A stretch of DNA of 64,000 nt, taken from positions 6,012,417 to 6,076,416 of the forward strand of contig NZ_CP081000.1 in the NCBI RefSeq assembly GCF_019645875.1. Direction: 5' to 3'. The position numbers and the translations under genes were made by a program. Under the pieces are notes generated by a model that worked only from the letters and a program-made list of their open reading frames with translations, had not been told where the DNA came from and made no database searches. The stretch is from Mycolicibacterium senegalense (GTDB lineage Bacteria > Actinomycetota > Actinomycetes > Mycobacteriales > Mycobacteriaceae). Position 1 is the stretch's first letter; every line of letters starts with the position of its first letter. Shown here one piece after another: positions 15,612 to 23,716 of the stretch.

Positions 15612-16782
15612 CGGTCACCGCCTCGGAAAGCCATGTGTCGAGTGCGTCGATCACATTCGCATCGTCCGCTGGCACCTTGCCGTCGGAGAATGTGCCAGCC
15701 GTGAGGTCCGTCGTGTGTATGTAGAGTGCACCGCTCGGCTCGACCTCAATGGACAGCTGGTTTTCGGCCTCTGGCCAGAAGAAAGTTACGCCGCCCTCTT
15801 CGGTTGGTGCGACGGTGCGGGTGATGTTGCTCAGCGCGATCATTGCATCGATTACCGTTCGTCCACGCTCAATCGCGGCGTCCGTGATTGGCTCGCCTGA
15901 CTCCCCGTCGACCCAACCCTGTGTCAGATCGCCGAGGGCATCGAGTGCTGTGCGAACCACGCGAGCATTCGCGGTCACGTCGGTGACAGCGAGGGAATTG
16001 ACTGCGATTAGTTTCGTCAACCGACCGTCAGCGTTGAACTCGCCAATTCCCTCGGCTTGGCCCTCGAATAGCTGATTTTCAGGCGAGCCGACGATACTGA
16101 CCTTGACGTCCGATTCCTGGTAGGGAACTGAAATGTCGCCGCCGTGGTCTCTGCTTCGGATGATGAGTTGGCCTGAGCTCACCTTGAAGTCGATCACCTG
16201 GCCCTCGACAGTGACAGGTTGAGTGAAGTTACCGATGAGGCCGACGAGAGCGTGGCTTCGGGCGTCACGTGTATAGCGGGTTATGGACTCCCAGCCCGTC
16301 GGATCCGGCGGTAGGACCGAAGAAACCTGGATCGCTTCGCCTTTGCGCATGGTCTGACCGAACTTCTTGACCTTGCCGGACGGGAGCCGTTGGATGTCGG
16401 ACGGGATTCGCCCCTTGTCACTAAACCCATAGTTAATGAAGTCGTCGATGGCTTCGACGGCGCGTTCGAAGTCCTGCGTGATTTCGTGAGGCCCGAAGAT
16501 GTCGTCGGGCATGAGGGCGGAGTCGTACTCCAGGACCGGGACGGCCGAGCCTGTTCCGATGGCCGTCAGCCGAAGCGTGATTGTGCTGTCGTACCCCTTG
16601 GGCAGCCGCGTCCGGTTGGGGTGGCGGTCGAGCCAGTAGAGACGAACGAGCGAGCGAAGCAGATCTTCGAAAGCCGCGACCTCAACCAGCGCGTCAGCGG
16701 GCATGCCAGCAGGTTCGAACCGCCGCCCACTCAGACGCATCGCCGCGACAACGCGGGCATCCGGGGTTGAGGGCTCGGTCAT
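15604..16782 (-). CDS. Unknown 392-residue protein, first gene of the three-gene cassette
   Basis: Not recognised. The N-terminal third contains MRLSGRRFEPAGMPADALVE and a helix with FEDLLRSLVRLYWLDRHPNR; the middle has a beta-rich segment (QPVTVEGQVIDFKVSSGQLI, then SDVKVSIVG, QLFEGQAEGIGEF) resembling a small barrel; the C-terminal third ends in a beta sandwich-like run with GGVTFFWPEAENQLSIEVEP. It has no signal peptide or transmembrane helix, so it is cytoplasmic. ATG 16782 was preferred over GTG 16791 because a TACCGT -10 lies 7 nt upstream. It is coupled to the 171-residue gene by an 8-base overlap. The kinase gene upstream is on the same strand but about 390 bases away. Confidence 0.65.
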   Translation of the reverse strand: MTEPSTPDARVVAAMRLSGRRFEPAGMPADALVEVAAFEDLLRSLVRLYWLDRHPNRTRLPKGYDSTITLRLTAIGTGSAVPVLEYDSALMPDDIFGPHEITQDFERAVEAIDDFINYGFSDKGRIPSDIQRLPSGKVKKFGQTMRKGEAIQVSSVLPPDPTGWESITRYTRDARSHALVGLIGNFTQPVTVEGQVIDFKVSSGQLIIRSRDHGGDISVPYQESDVKVSIVGSPENQLFEGQAEGIGEFNADGRLTKLIAVNSLAVTDVTANARVVRTALDALGDLTQGWVDGESGEPITDAAIERGRTVIDAMIALSNITRTVAPTEEGGVTFFWPEAENQLSIEVEPSGALYIHTTDLTAGTFSDGKVPADDANVIDALDTWLSEAVTDD

Positions 16783-16789
16783 GGAGTGC

Positions 16790-16795
16790 ACGGTA
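16790..16795 (-). promoter_or_regulatory. Leaderless -10 element of the three-gene cassette
   Basis: TACCGT on the minus strand, ending 7 nt before ATG 16782. Confidence 0.4.
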
Positions 16796-16830
16796 TCCGA
16801 GGGTGCCGAACGGCGTTACCCGAACCCCGT

Positions 16831-16978
16831 AGATCAGTGCGGGCACTGATCTCGTCCGCGCTCCACCGCGCGCCGGGCGGCATCGTTGGACGTAACCACT
16901 GAATGAGTAGGTCCAACGGTGCTGAGGATCCCCGCCGCCTGACAGCGGGCAGGCCCTATCTCCTCCGGCTGCCGGAGG
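16831..16978. repeat. Cluster of three inverted repeats between the cassette and the kinase
   Basis: Three hairpin-forming repeats lie here. At 16831-16852, 9-bp perfect arms AGATCAGTG/CACTGATCT surround CGGG. At 16884-16918, 8-bp arms CGTTGGAC/GTCCAACG surround 19 nt. At 16962-16978, CCTCCGGC and GCCGGAGG flank a single T. None has a T-tract. They may terminate kinase transcription, or the first may be an operator upstream of the cassette promoter. Confidence 0.5.
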
Positions 16979-17175
16979 CAGATGATGCTCGCCCGCGGCG
17001 GTTCGCGCCCAGAATTCCGCTTTCGTCCATGCTGTCAAATGTGAGGGGTCCGTGGTGCTCATTGTGGGAGTCGAGGACGTCTAGGACAGTGTCGACGATG
17101 CCGAGGTAGCTGAGTTGCCCGTCCAGGACTGCTGGAAGCGATCCGCGGCCCCAATCGTCCTGAGCCGGTTGCGAT
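16956..17175 (-). pseudogene. Possible 3' remnant of a coding sequence
   Basis: Just past the kinase stop, one minus-strand frame reads a protein-like segment (DDWGRGSLPAVLDGQL, then YLGIVDTVLDVLDSHNEHHG, then LTFDSMDESGILGANRRG) to a TAG at 16956, with G/C-rich third positions. There is no start codon with a ribosome site at its beginning and I do not recognise it. It may be the tail of a gene whose 5' part was lost when the kinase gene arrived, or chance. Confidence 0.25.
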
Positions 17176-18720
17176 TCAGCAGCGGAAAGGAACTCCGGGG
17201 TCGGTGATGTAGTCCAGCACCTTGCCGTAGGCGTCGCCGCCGGCGGCCCGTACGGCGGCGCACATCTGAGCTTGGGTGGTCCCACCGGGACGGAATACCG
17301 CGTAGATAGGGTTTCCGTCTTCCGTGGCCGCGCGCAATGACGGGCAGGTTTGGTCGGCACGGAGGTAAAAGGCACCTGGGTGGGCATCCAGCAACCGCTG
17401 CACCCCAGCCTCATACAGGCCAGGGGTGGTGACAGAGCCCAGGATCACGATGTACTGGCCATTGCAGACTGGGCGGCTCATGGGCTGGCGCAGGCCCAAA
17501 TCGCCCGTCGGCGGTACCGGTGGCCGAGGTGGGACGGTCGGCGGCGTCGGCGCCGCGTTCGGCTGAGTCGGGGGATCTCGCGGCGCCGTCGAGGTGGTGT
17601 TCCGCCGCGGGTCTGGTTCGCCGATGGTTTCCGGCCACGGTGAAGCCGTCGGTTGAGGTTGCGCGCCGGGCGGAGATGGCTGGCCGAGTCGAGCACCGAG
17701 AAACGCAACTAGCCCGACCGCCAGCAATCCGGCAGCGACGGCTGCCGCTATCAGCGGCCATCGCCACGACGAACGCTCCTGACGCTCAACTGGTTCGGGA
17801 ACAGACGCCGGGAACGCATACATAGTGGGAGCGGCGGATGCCGGGACTCCGAGTTGGGTGGCATCGCCAGAGCCAGCGACGCGGGCCCCTCGCTGGGTAA
17901 GCGCGGTGGCGAAAGCCCGGCATGTAGCGAACCGTTGGCGTGGTTCTTTGGCCATCGCTTTGCCAAGCACGTCATCGATGTCGCCGAGGTCGGGCCGAAT
18001 GGAGGCAATCCTCGGAGGTGGTGAGGACAGATGATTGCCGATCACCACCGCCGGGTTGGTATTGGAGAACGGCACGGTTCCGGTGAGCAGGTGAAACGCG
18101 GTGGCGGCCAGCGCGTACTGGTCTGCATGCCCGTCCAGCGGCTGACCGGTGAGTTGTTCGGGCGCAGCGTAGGCGACCGAACCCACCGTCACATTCGTGG
18201 CGGTCAATCCGCCACTGTCGAAGGTGTCACGGGCAATGCCGAAGTCGGCCAACAGGATTCGTCGATCTTCTTGACGCTTGTCGGTGAGCAGAATGTTGGC
18301 GGGTTTGACGTCGCGATGGAGCAGATACCGTTCGTGGGCGTAGTCGAGCGCTTCGGCGATCGCTGACACGATTTCGAATGCTTCAGCGGGTGGCATCCCG
18401 TGCGGGTAGCGGTTCCGCAGGAGTTCCGCGGCGTCTTTGCCTTCGACGTAGTCCATCGTGATCCACAATTGGCCGTCGTCCTCACCGCGATCATGGACGG
18501 CCACGATGTGCGGGTGCCATAACGTCGCAGCGATGTCGGCCTCGCGAGCGAACCGAGCACGAAACTGCGGGTCCGCGCTTACTGCTGATGGCAAGATCTT
18601 CAGCGCCTCCTGACGGGGCAGCCGTGGGTGTTGCACGAGATAGACCTCGCCCATTCCCCCGGTTCCGAGCAATCGCAGGATGCGGTAGCCGGCGAACACC
18701 TGCCCTTCGGCAATCGACAT
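17176..18720 (-). CDS. Receptor-type serine/threonine protein kinase (PknF/PknJ-like)
   Basis: 514 residues. The N-terminal kinase domain (about 11-275) is complete: Gly loop GTGGMGEV (19-26), Lys41, HRDVKPAN with catalytic Asp137, DFG (Asp159), an activation loop with several Thr (about 170-180), and APE. A Pro-rich linker leads to one transmembrane helix (about 321-343), then a Pro/Thr-rich stalk and a roughly 110-residue exterior domain with four Cys, ending FRC. Mycobacterial kinases of this form sense envelope signals through the exterior domain. ATG 18720 has a TAATAT box 6 nt upstream. It is divergent from a lipoprotein amidase gene, which suggests a link to peptidoglycan. It is not one of the conserved PknA/PknB set. 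Confidence 0.92.
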   Translation of the reverse strand: MSIAEGQVFAGYRILRLLGTGGMGEVYLVQHPRLPRQEALKILPSAVSADPQFRARFAREADIAATLWHPHIVAVHDRGEDDGQLWITMDYVEGKDAAELLRNRYPHGMPPAEAFEIVSAIAEALDYAHERYLLHRDVKPANILLTDKRQEDRRILLADFGIARDTFDSGGLTATNVTVGSVAYAAPEQLTGQPLDGHADQYALAATAFHLLTGTVPFSNTNPAVVIGNHLSSPPPRIASIRPDLGDIDDVLGKAMAKEPRQRFATCRAFATALTQRGARVAGSGDATQLGVPASAAPTMYAFPASVPEPVERQERSSWRWPLIAAAVAAGLLAVGLVAFLGARLGQPSPPGAQPQPTASPWPETIGEPDPRRNTTSTAPRDPPTQPNAAPTPPTVPPRPPVPPTGDLGLRQPMSRPVCNGQYIVILGSVTTPGLYEAGVQRLLDAHPGAFYLRADQTCPSLRAATEDGNPIYAVFRPGGTTQAQMCAAVRAAGGDAYGKVLDYITDPGVPFRC

Positions 18721-18726
18721 GGGCGC

Positions 18727-18732
18727 ATATTA
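18727..18732 (-). promoter_or_regulatory. Leaderless -10 element of the kinase gene
   Basis: TAATAT on the minus strand, ending 6 nt before ATG 18720. Confidence 0.5.
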
Positions 18733-18846
18733 CCCAGCTCCACCGAGTTGATCAGGCCTTTTACGGCCCAGCATCGTGCGTGATTCCCTCTGTACCGGAT
18801 GCCGGTCAGTTTTGCCAACGAGCCCCTGGCGTCCTGAGTTGCTGCG

Positions 18847-18852
18847 TATCGT
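18847..18852 (+). promoter_or_regulatory. Leaderless -10 element of the amidase gene
   Basis: TATCGT ending 7 nt before ATG 18860. Together with the kinase promoter it defines a divergent control region of about 140 bp. Confidence 0.45.
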
Positions 18853-18859
18853 GACGACG

Positions 18860-19690
18860 ATGGAGATGCAGCCCAGTCGCGGATGCGGGCCGCGGCTTGA
18901 CGCTCTGAGTCGGCGGCGGCTGCTCCAGCTCAGTGGCAGCCTCGGATTGGCCGCAACACTCGGCGCTTGCGCTGCCAGTACCGAATCGACTTCGACGCCC
19001 ACCGCGCAACCCACTAGCACCGCACCGGTGTTGCCGCCAGAACCGATCGCGGTCAGTCCGCTGCCGCTGGAACCTGGCCCACCCACCACGATGGCCGGCG
19101 GCCAGCCGATGGTGGAGATCTGCCGTCAAGCCTGGGGCGCGGCACCGGCCAGGACCGGTGGACGCCCGCACACCATTACCCGAATGACGCTGCACCACAC
19201 CGCCGTTGCCCTCGGTGACAACCGCAATGCCCCCAGCCGATTACGTCAGCATCAGCAGTACCACCAGAACGACCGGGGATGGATCGACATCGCCTACCAC
19301 GCCGGCGTCGACCGCAACGGCAACATCTACGAATTGCGCAGCCCGGAACTCGCTGGCGATACCGCAACCAACTATGACCCAGCGGGACACTTTCTGGTCC
19401 TCTGCGAGGGTGACTTCGACCAGGAGACCGTCTCCGATGCTCAACTCAACGGTGCTGCAACGGCGTTCGCCTGGGCTGCCCAACAGTTCCACCTGGCCAG
19501 CGGCACCCTCGGCGGGCATCGAGACTTCGCTGACACCGCCTGCCCCGGCGCCAACCTCTACTCCCACCTCACCTCAGGGGATCTGCATACACGTATCGAT
19601 GCCCTGCTCGCCGCAGGACCGGTCGACCTGCAACGCCTCTGCGGAGAAGAAGCCGCCACCAAGGTCGCTGCTATCGAGGCAGGCCAGTGA
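18860..19690 (+). CDS. Tat-dependent lipoprotein N-acetylmuramoyl-L-alanine amidase (PGRP/amidase_2 fold)
   Basis: 276 residues from ATG 18860. The N-terminus has a twin-arginine motif (LSRRRLLQLSGSLG) running into a lipobox (ATLGAC), so it is probably exported folded and lipid-anchored. A Thr/Pro-rich linker follows. The catalytic domain carries the amidase_2 zinc site: LHHTA (first His), YHAGVDRNGNIYELR, and GHRDFADTACPG (second His and Cys), all intact. It would cut the bond between muramic acid and the stem peptide in the periplasm. It is divergent from the receptor kinase. The longer frame from 18776 lacks a start as well placed relative to a promoter. Confidence 0.9.
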   Translation: MEMQPSRGCGPRLDALSRRRLLQLSGSLGLAATLGACAASTESTSTPTAQPTSTAPVLPPEPIAVSPLPLEPGPPTTMAGGQPMVEICRQAWGAAPARTGGRPHTITRMTLHHTAVALGDNRNAPSRLRQHQQYHQNDRGWIDIAYHAGVDRNGNIYELRSPELAGDTATNYDPAGHFLVLCEGDFDQETVSDAQLNGAATAFAWAAQQFHLASGTLGGHRDFADTACPGANLYSHLTSGDLHTRIDALLAAGPVDLQRLCGEEAATKVAAIEAGQ

Positions 19691-19757
19691 CAGAGCGGGA
19701 TAGGCGCCAGCGCCAATCTGGTGAGCGTCACGCGCACTGCAGACGATATTGAGGCCG

Positions 19758-20327
19758 CTACCTGATTTTGCTTGGCAGTCGGCACCCGGTGCTGCCGGTG
19801 ATCAGCGCTGCGGCTTGGGATCCAAAGCGCAGCGTCGTCCCGGTGTCGCTGGTGAATTGCAGGTCGTGATTGTTGGGGTGGTCCTTGAACACGGTAAGCT
19901 CGGTTGCGCCCAACGAAGAGGCTGCTTGTTGCGCCAGATCGAGAGCTTGCTTCCAGTTCTGCTCGGGAATTGGGGTGTCAGATACGTAGTTTCGTAGCAG
20001 TACCAGTTGCCCGTCTGATTGCTCGTACGGTGGATTGCAGCCGCCTCTGCTGTCCGTACGTCGCCATTCCCAGGTCACTGACGGAGCGATGGCGGTGATC
20101 TGCTGGCCGAGCTTGATAATCGCGGACTCCACTTGCGTGTGTGTGTCTTCAAGTGACGGCAGGGTTTTCAGCGCGTCAGATGCTTGGCTAGCTTGGCTGG
20201 CGTCGGTGGGCTTGTATGGATTGCTCACGTGACATCCTGTCCCTAGTAGCGCAACCGACGCGAAGCACGTGATCACGCTGAGTTGGTGGCGGACGGTGCG
20301 GTTCAAGGTCATAGGCGCTGTGCTCAC
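19758..20327 (-). CDS. LppA-family lipoprotein
   Basis: 189 residues. The signal peptide ends in a lipobox (ASVALLGTGC), so the mature protein starts at Cys and is anchored in the membrane. The rest (KTLPSLEDTHTQVESAIIKL, WEWRRTDSRGGC, LRNYVSDTPIPEQNWKQALD, LQFTSDTGTTLRFGSQAA, CRLP) matches the mycobacterial LppA/LppB type (Rv2543/Rv2544), whose role is unknown. Two Cys (GGC and GCRLP) may form a disulfide. GTG 20327 overlaps the upstream stop by 4 bases (GTGA). In M. tuberculosis LppA follows Rv2542; the fragment upstream here could be the same gene reduced. Confidence 0.8.
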   Translation of the reverse strand: MSTAPMTLNRTVRHQLSVITCFASVALLGTGCHVSNPYKPTDASQASQASDALKTLPSLEDTHTQVESAIIKLGQQITAIAPSVTWEWRRTDSRGGCNPPYEQSDGQLVLLRNYVSDTPIPEQNWKQALDLAQQAASSLGATELTVFKDHPNNHDLQFTSDTGTTLRFGSQAAALITGSTGCRLPSKIR

Positions 20328-20617
20328 TTGTCCGGAATCGGTGTTGTGCCGGCCACGGCGGCAGCGATGTTGTAGCCGGTGATGCGGAGCTGCTGATTGT
20401 CGCCCATTTGAGGGTACTGGCTGTGCGCGTGCGGACCGCTCACCCCTTCCAGCGTGCGGCCATCCGGCGGGGGCAAGGTGGTGGGCTCAGTGGAGAGCTG
20501 AGTGAAAGTTAGGTTGGTGGCCAGGTTCGGTCGTCCCCGTACATCCCTGACATAGACGTGCGCCGACATGTGGATGTCCTCTTCTACCGTGGCAGCCAAC
20601 CGCTTTGCACGCCGCAT
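20324..20617 (-). pseudogene. C-terminal remnant, possibly of a DUF1023-type alpha/beta hydrolase
   Basis: A 97-residue frame coupled to the lipoprotein gene by GTGA overlap. Its end (LEGVSGPHAHSQYPQMGDNQ, then GYNIAAAVAG) resembles the catalytic-His tail of DUF1023 hydrolases (HSEY...N-I-A...G), and HVYVRDVRGRPNL resembles the strand before it. The nucleophile and Asp regions are missing and a stop lies a few codons upstream in frame. So this looks like the 3' end of a gene such as Rv2542, cut by deletion, with an internal ATG (M1 or M17). An intact small protein cannot be excluded. Confidence 0.5.
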
Positions 20618-21055
20618 CGACTCCCACTATCCAGCGAGTAGGTTCATCGTGCCTAGCCGACCAGACCGGCGAAGAGTTCACCACCCGGGCCGTTGCATTC
20701 TGTGCAGTTTGCATCACGGGGTGAGATCACCATGATCATGAGAGGACCTGCGGTGTACGACAAGTGACGGAGCAGAGACCTGAAGGCATCGAACTATAGA
20801 GATCAGTCCGCAGCTTCCATTTAGAGCGAGCCCGACGAGCCCTATGTACGCCTCGCGAAGCACTATTAGCCCACCAAACACCAACCCGAGTGTGCTCCCG
20901 CCGGCTTACCACCGACAGCTCAACAGCGAATGCGAAATTGAACGGTTGGCACGGCGCAACATCAGACGACACGGCCTTGAGGAACGTGACGTGCAGGCGA
21001 CATCAGTGCCGAGAATATGACAAGCGGGCGGAATCCCAACAGCTATTGCGGCGGC
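20618..21055. other. Intergenic stretch between the remnant and dnaB
   Basis: 438 bases without a convincing gene. A 28-codon minus-strand frame (20653-20739) includes a CTEC pair but has no support beyond being open. No RNA gene or repeat was seen. It probably marks the second edge of the accessory block, just after the dnaB stop. Confidence 0.4.
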
Positions 21056-23716
21056 TCAGCGCGCCATATTGGTGAACCGGGAGAAGTGGAGCTGGTGCGC
21101 CACAGTGATATTCGCGGTCGGACCGTTACGGTGCTTGCCGAGGATGATGTCGGCCTCGCCGCCACGCGGGTCTTCTCGGTCGATGGCGTCGGGGCGGTGC
21201 AGCAACAAGACCATGTCGGCGTCCTGCTCGAGACTGTTGTGGGCCGTGATGCCCTGCGCCACAAAGTTATGCGTGCCCGGCACGGTGCCGTCATACACAT
21301 CGTGCTCACCGATGCTGGTGATCTCCACGATCTCATCCCAGAACACATCGTTCCGCGCCAGGTCGTGCAACTCGAGGTCGTCAAGCACAGCAGCCGCCCG
21401 GTGCAAGCGCAACCTGCTCGGTGCATGCTTCCACATGGCCGAGCCGCAGAACTTCGTGCCCATGGCCGCAGCGAACTGTCGGTGCGTCATACCCTTGCGC
21501 ACCAACGCTGACCTCACCTGCTGCCACACTTCTTTCGGCACAGTGTCGAGATTCGGGTTGCGCTCCGCACTTTCGAGATAACCCAACACCTCACGTGCCT
21601 TGACGCCGCGCTCGCCGTTCACACCCACGTGCGCCAGGAATCGGTGCTGGTTTTCCCCGCCATAGATGAGCACATGCCAGCAATCACGGTAACCGACCTT
21701 CTTGGCACACTTGATTCGCGCGTACACACCGACCCGCAACAACAGCTGGGCCACGTCGTCAGCGAGCTGCCGGCTCGTCGTAGCGTAGTAGACGCGCGCC
21801 TGCCCCGCCGCGGCATCCCACCGCACCGAGCCATCCGTCGCCCAGAGATGCCGCAGGAACAACGCCACCTGGTCATCGGGCAGCGCGAAAACCTCTTTGG
21901 GAACGAACTTCTCGTAGCTGCGCTTGCCGAACAACCCGAGCTTGTCCAGCCATTCGGCGATCGGATTGCGCTTGCCATGGGCCAACCGATAGGGCGCGGG
22001 CAGCCGCATCGTCGTAACGCGTGCTGCTGGGTACTCGTCGCGCACCGCGGTCACTCCGAAGTGCAGGGCCGAGATCTCCACCTCGAGCAGATTCACCTTG
22101 TCGACACTGGCGTAGCGGATCGGCTGGCGCTTCACGCACGAACCATCACCGATCATGTGGGCGAGCAGGATGACCTCGGAGTCGTGCATCCGCTCGGTCT
22201 GTACCGGCTCGGGTACCCGACGCGGCGTAGCCAACCGGTCGCCGACCGTCAACTCACCCAACGGGACCCAGCCGTCCAGGGTCATGAACGGGTGGTTGGC
22301 CGTGGCTTCCACCTCGCGCCCTGAAGCCAGTCTGAGCTTGAACACCTCTTTGTGGCCGCTGTAAAACACGTTGGTCATCGGGCGCGCCACCATGCGCTTG
22401 CGTTCATCGAGCGACCACACCAGCGGGCGCTCGCCGGTCTTCATCAGCTCACCGAATGTCACCTCGGCACCGTTGTCGGCCCGCAAGATTCGGGTGTTGG
22501 CCGTCATGCAGCCCGATTCACGGAGGTCCGACACCTGCGGACGCTTGTCGGTGCGCTGCTCGGGACCGCGGTTCAGCTGGCTGATTGCGATCACCGGCAC
22601 TTCGAGTTCTTTGGCCATCAGCTTGAGGCTGCGGGAGAAGTCCGAGACCTCCTGCTGGCGTGATTCGTACTTCTTACCCGAACTCATCAGCTGCATGTAG
22701 TCGACGACGACGAGCTTCAGATCGGCCTTCTGAGCCAGCCGCCGGCCCTTGGCCCGGATCTCCATCATGGTCAGGTTCGGCGAGTCGTCGATGTAGAGCG
22801 GCGCCTCACTGATCTCGCTCATCCGGCGGGCCAGCTTGGTCCAGTCGTCATCGCTCATGCGGCCCGAACGCATGTCAGCGAGTTTGATTTTTGCCTCGGC
22901 CGACAGGAGTCGCATGACGATCTCGGACTTGCTCATTTCCAGCGAGAAGATGACGCTGGCCATCCGGTGCTTGATCGAGCAGGACCGCATGAAATCCAGC
23001 CCCAGCGTCGATTTCCCGACACCGGGACGCGCCGCGATGATGATCATCTGCCCCGGATGCAGGCCGTTGGTGATCTCGTCGAACTCGGTGAACCCCGTCG
23101 GGACACCGCGCGAGATACCGCCCTGTGAGGCGATCGCGTCGATCTCGTCCATCGTGGGCTGCAGCAGGTCTTCGAGAGCGACGAAGTCCTCTGAGGCGCG
23201 CCGCTCGGTGACGTCGTAGATCTCGGCCTGCGCCCGGTCCACCACATCGGTGACATCGGCTCCGTCGGCGCCGGCGTAGCCGTACTGGACCACCCGGGTG
23301 CCGGCCTCCACCAAGCGGCGCAGCAGTGCCTTCTCAGCGACGATGCCGGCGTAGAAGCCCGCGTTGGCCGCCGTCGGCACGGTGGAGATCAGGGTGTGCA
23401 GATACGGGGCTCCGCCGATGCGGCGCAACAGGCCGCGGCGGTCGAGCTCGGCGGCCACGGTGACGGCGTCGGCCGGCTCACCCCGACCGTAGAGATCCAG
23501 GATCGCGTCGTAGACGTTCTGGTGGGCCGGGCGGTAGAAGTCGCCGGGACGCAAGCGCTCGAGTACGTCGGCGATCGCGTCCTTGCTCAACAGCATGCCG
23601 CCGAGCACGGCCTGCTCGGCTGCCATGTCCTGTGGCGGCTGCCGGCCGAAATCCTCCCCAGGCGGAGGACCATCCATCTCCGAATCTGGATGCCCCAGGT
23701 CGTCCACCACCGCCAC
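21056..23716 (-). CDS. dnaB: Replicative DNA helicase DnaB, intein-containing
   Basis: 886 residues as translated: 402 of N-extein, a 425-residue intein, and 59 of C-extein, leaving a 461-residue mature hexameric helicase that unwinds DNA at the replication fork. Visible motifs are QDMAAEQAVLGGMLLS in the N-terminal domain, Walker A ARPGVGKST, Walker B VVVDYMQLM, and the C-terminal RecA core SLEQDADMVLLLHRPD. The Walker A site, which carries a second intein in some mycobacteria, is uninterrupted here. It starts at GTG 23716 behind GGGGAG. As in other mycobacteria it lies downstream of rplI, separated by 514 bases. Confidence 0.97.
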   Translation of the reverse strand: MAVVDDLGHPDSEMDGPPPGEDFGRQPPQDMAAEQAVLGGMLLSKDAIADVLERLRPGDFYRPAHQNVYDAILDLYGRGEPADAVTVAAELDRRGLLRRIGGAPYLHTLISTVPTAANAGFYAGIVAEKALLRRLVEAGTRVVQYGYAGADGADVTDVVDRAQAEIYDVTERRASEDFVALEDLLQPTMDEIDAIASQGGISRGVPTGFTEFDEITNGLHPGQMIIIAARPGVGKSTLGLDFMRSCSIKHRMASVIFSLEMSKSEIVMRLLSAEAKIKLADMRSGRMSDDDWTKLARRMSEISEAPLYIDDSPNLTMMEIRAKGRRLAQKADLKLVVVDYMQLMSSGKKYESRQQEVSDFSRSLKLMAKELEVPVIAISQLNRGPEQRTDKRPQVSDLRESGCMTANTRILRADNGAEVTFGELMKTGERPLVWSLDERKRMVARPMTNVFYSGHKEVFKLRLASGREVEATANHPFMTLDGWVPLGELTVGDRLATPRRVPEPVQTERMHDSEVILLAHMIGDGSCVKRQPIRYASVDKVNLLEVEISALHFGVTAVRDEYPAARVTTMRLPAPYRLAHGKRNPIAEWLDKLGLFGKRSYEKFVPKEVFALPDDQVALFLRHLWATDGSVRWDAAAGQARVYYATTSRQLADDVAQLLLRVGVYARIKCAKKVGYRDCWHVLIYGGENQHRFLAHVGVNGERGVKAREVLGYLESAERNPNLDTVPKEVWQQVRSALVRKGMTHRQFAAAMGTKFCGSAMWKHAPSRLRLHRAAAVLDDLELHDLARNDVFWDEIVEITSIGEHDVYDGTVPGTHNFVAQGITAHNSLEQDADMVLLLHRPDAIDREDPRGGEADIILGKHRNGPTANITVAHQLHFSRFTNMAR
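21236..22510 (-). mobile_element. DnaB intein with LAGLIDADG homing endonuclease
   Basis: In-frame insertion between DLRESG and SLEQDAD, the same site as the Synechocystis DnaB intein. Splicing residues are intact: Cys1 (CMTANTRIL, block A), NHPFMTLDGW (block B), VPGTHNFVAQGITAHN with His-Asn and Ser+1 (blocks F and G). The endonuclease has two LAGLIDADG-type motifs, LLAHMIGDGS and LFLRHLWATDGS, each keeping its acidic residue, followed by a DNA-contact region that includes a helix-turn-helix-like MTHRQFAAAMG. It should self-splice and may still be mobile. Confidence 0.93.

Noticed and set aside
16694..17062. A 122-residue minus-strand frame between the cassette and kinase
   Set aside because: It overlaps the first cassette gene and its promoter in another frame, and its composition is not protein-like across the hairpin region.
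20653..20739. A 28-codon minus-strand frame with a CTEC pair
   Set aside because: Too short to support; no ribosome site and no known relative.
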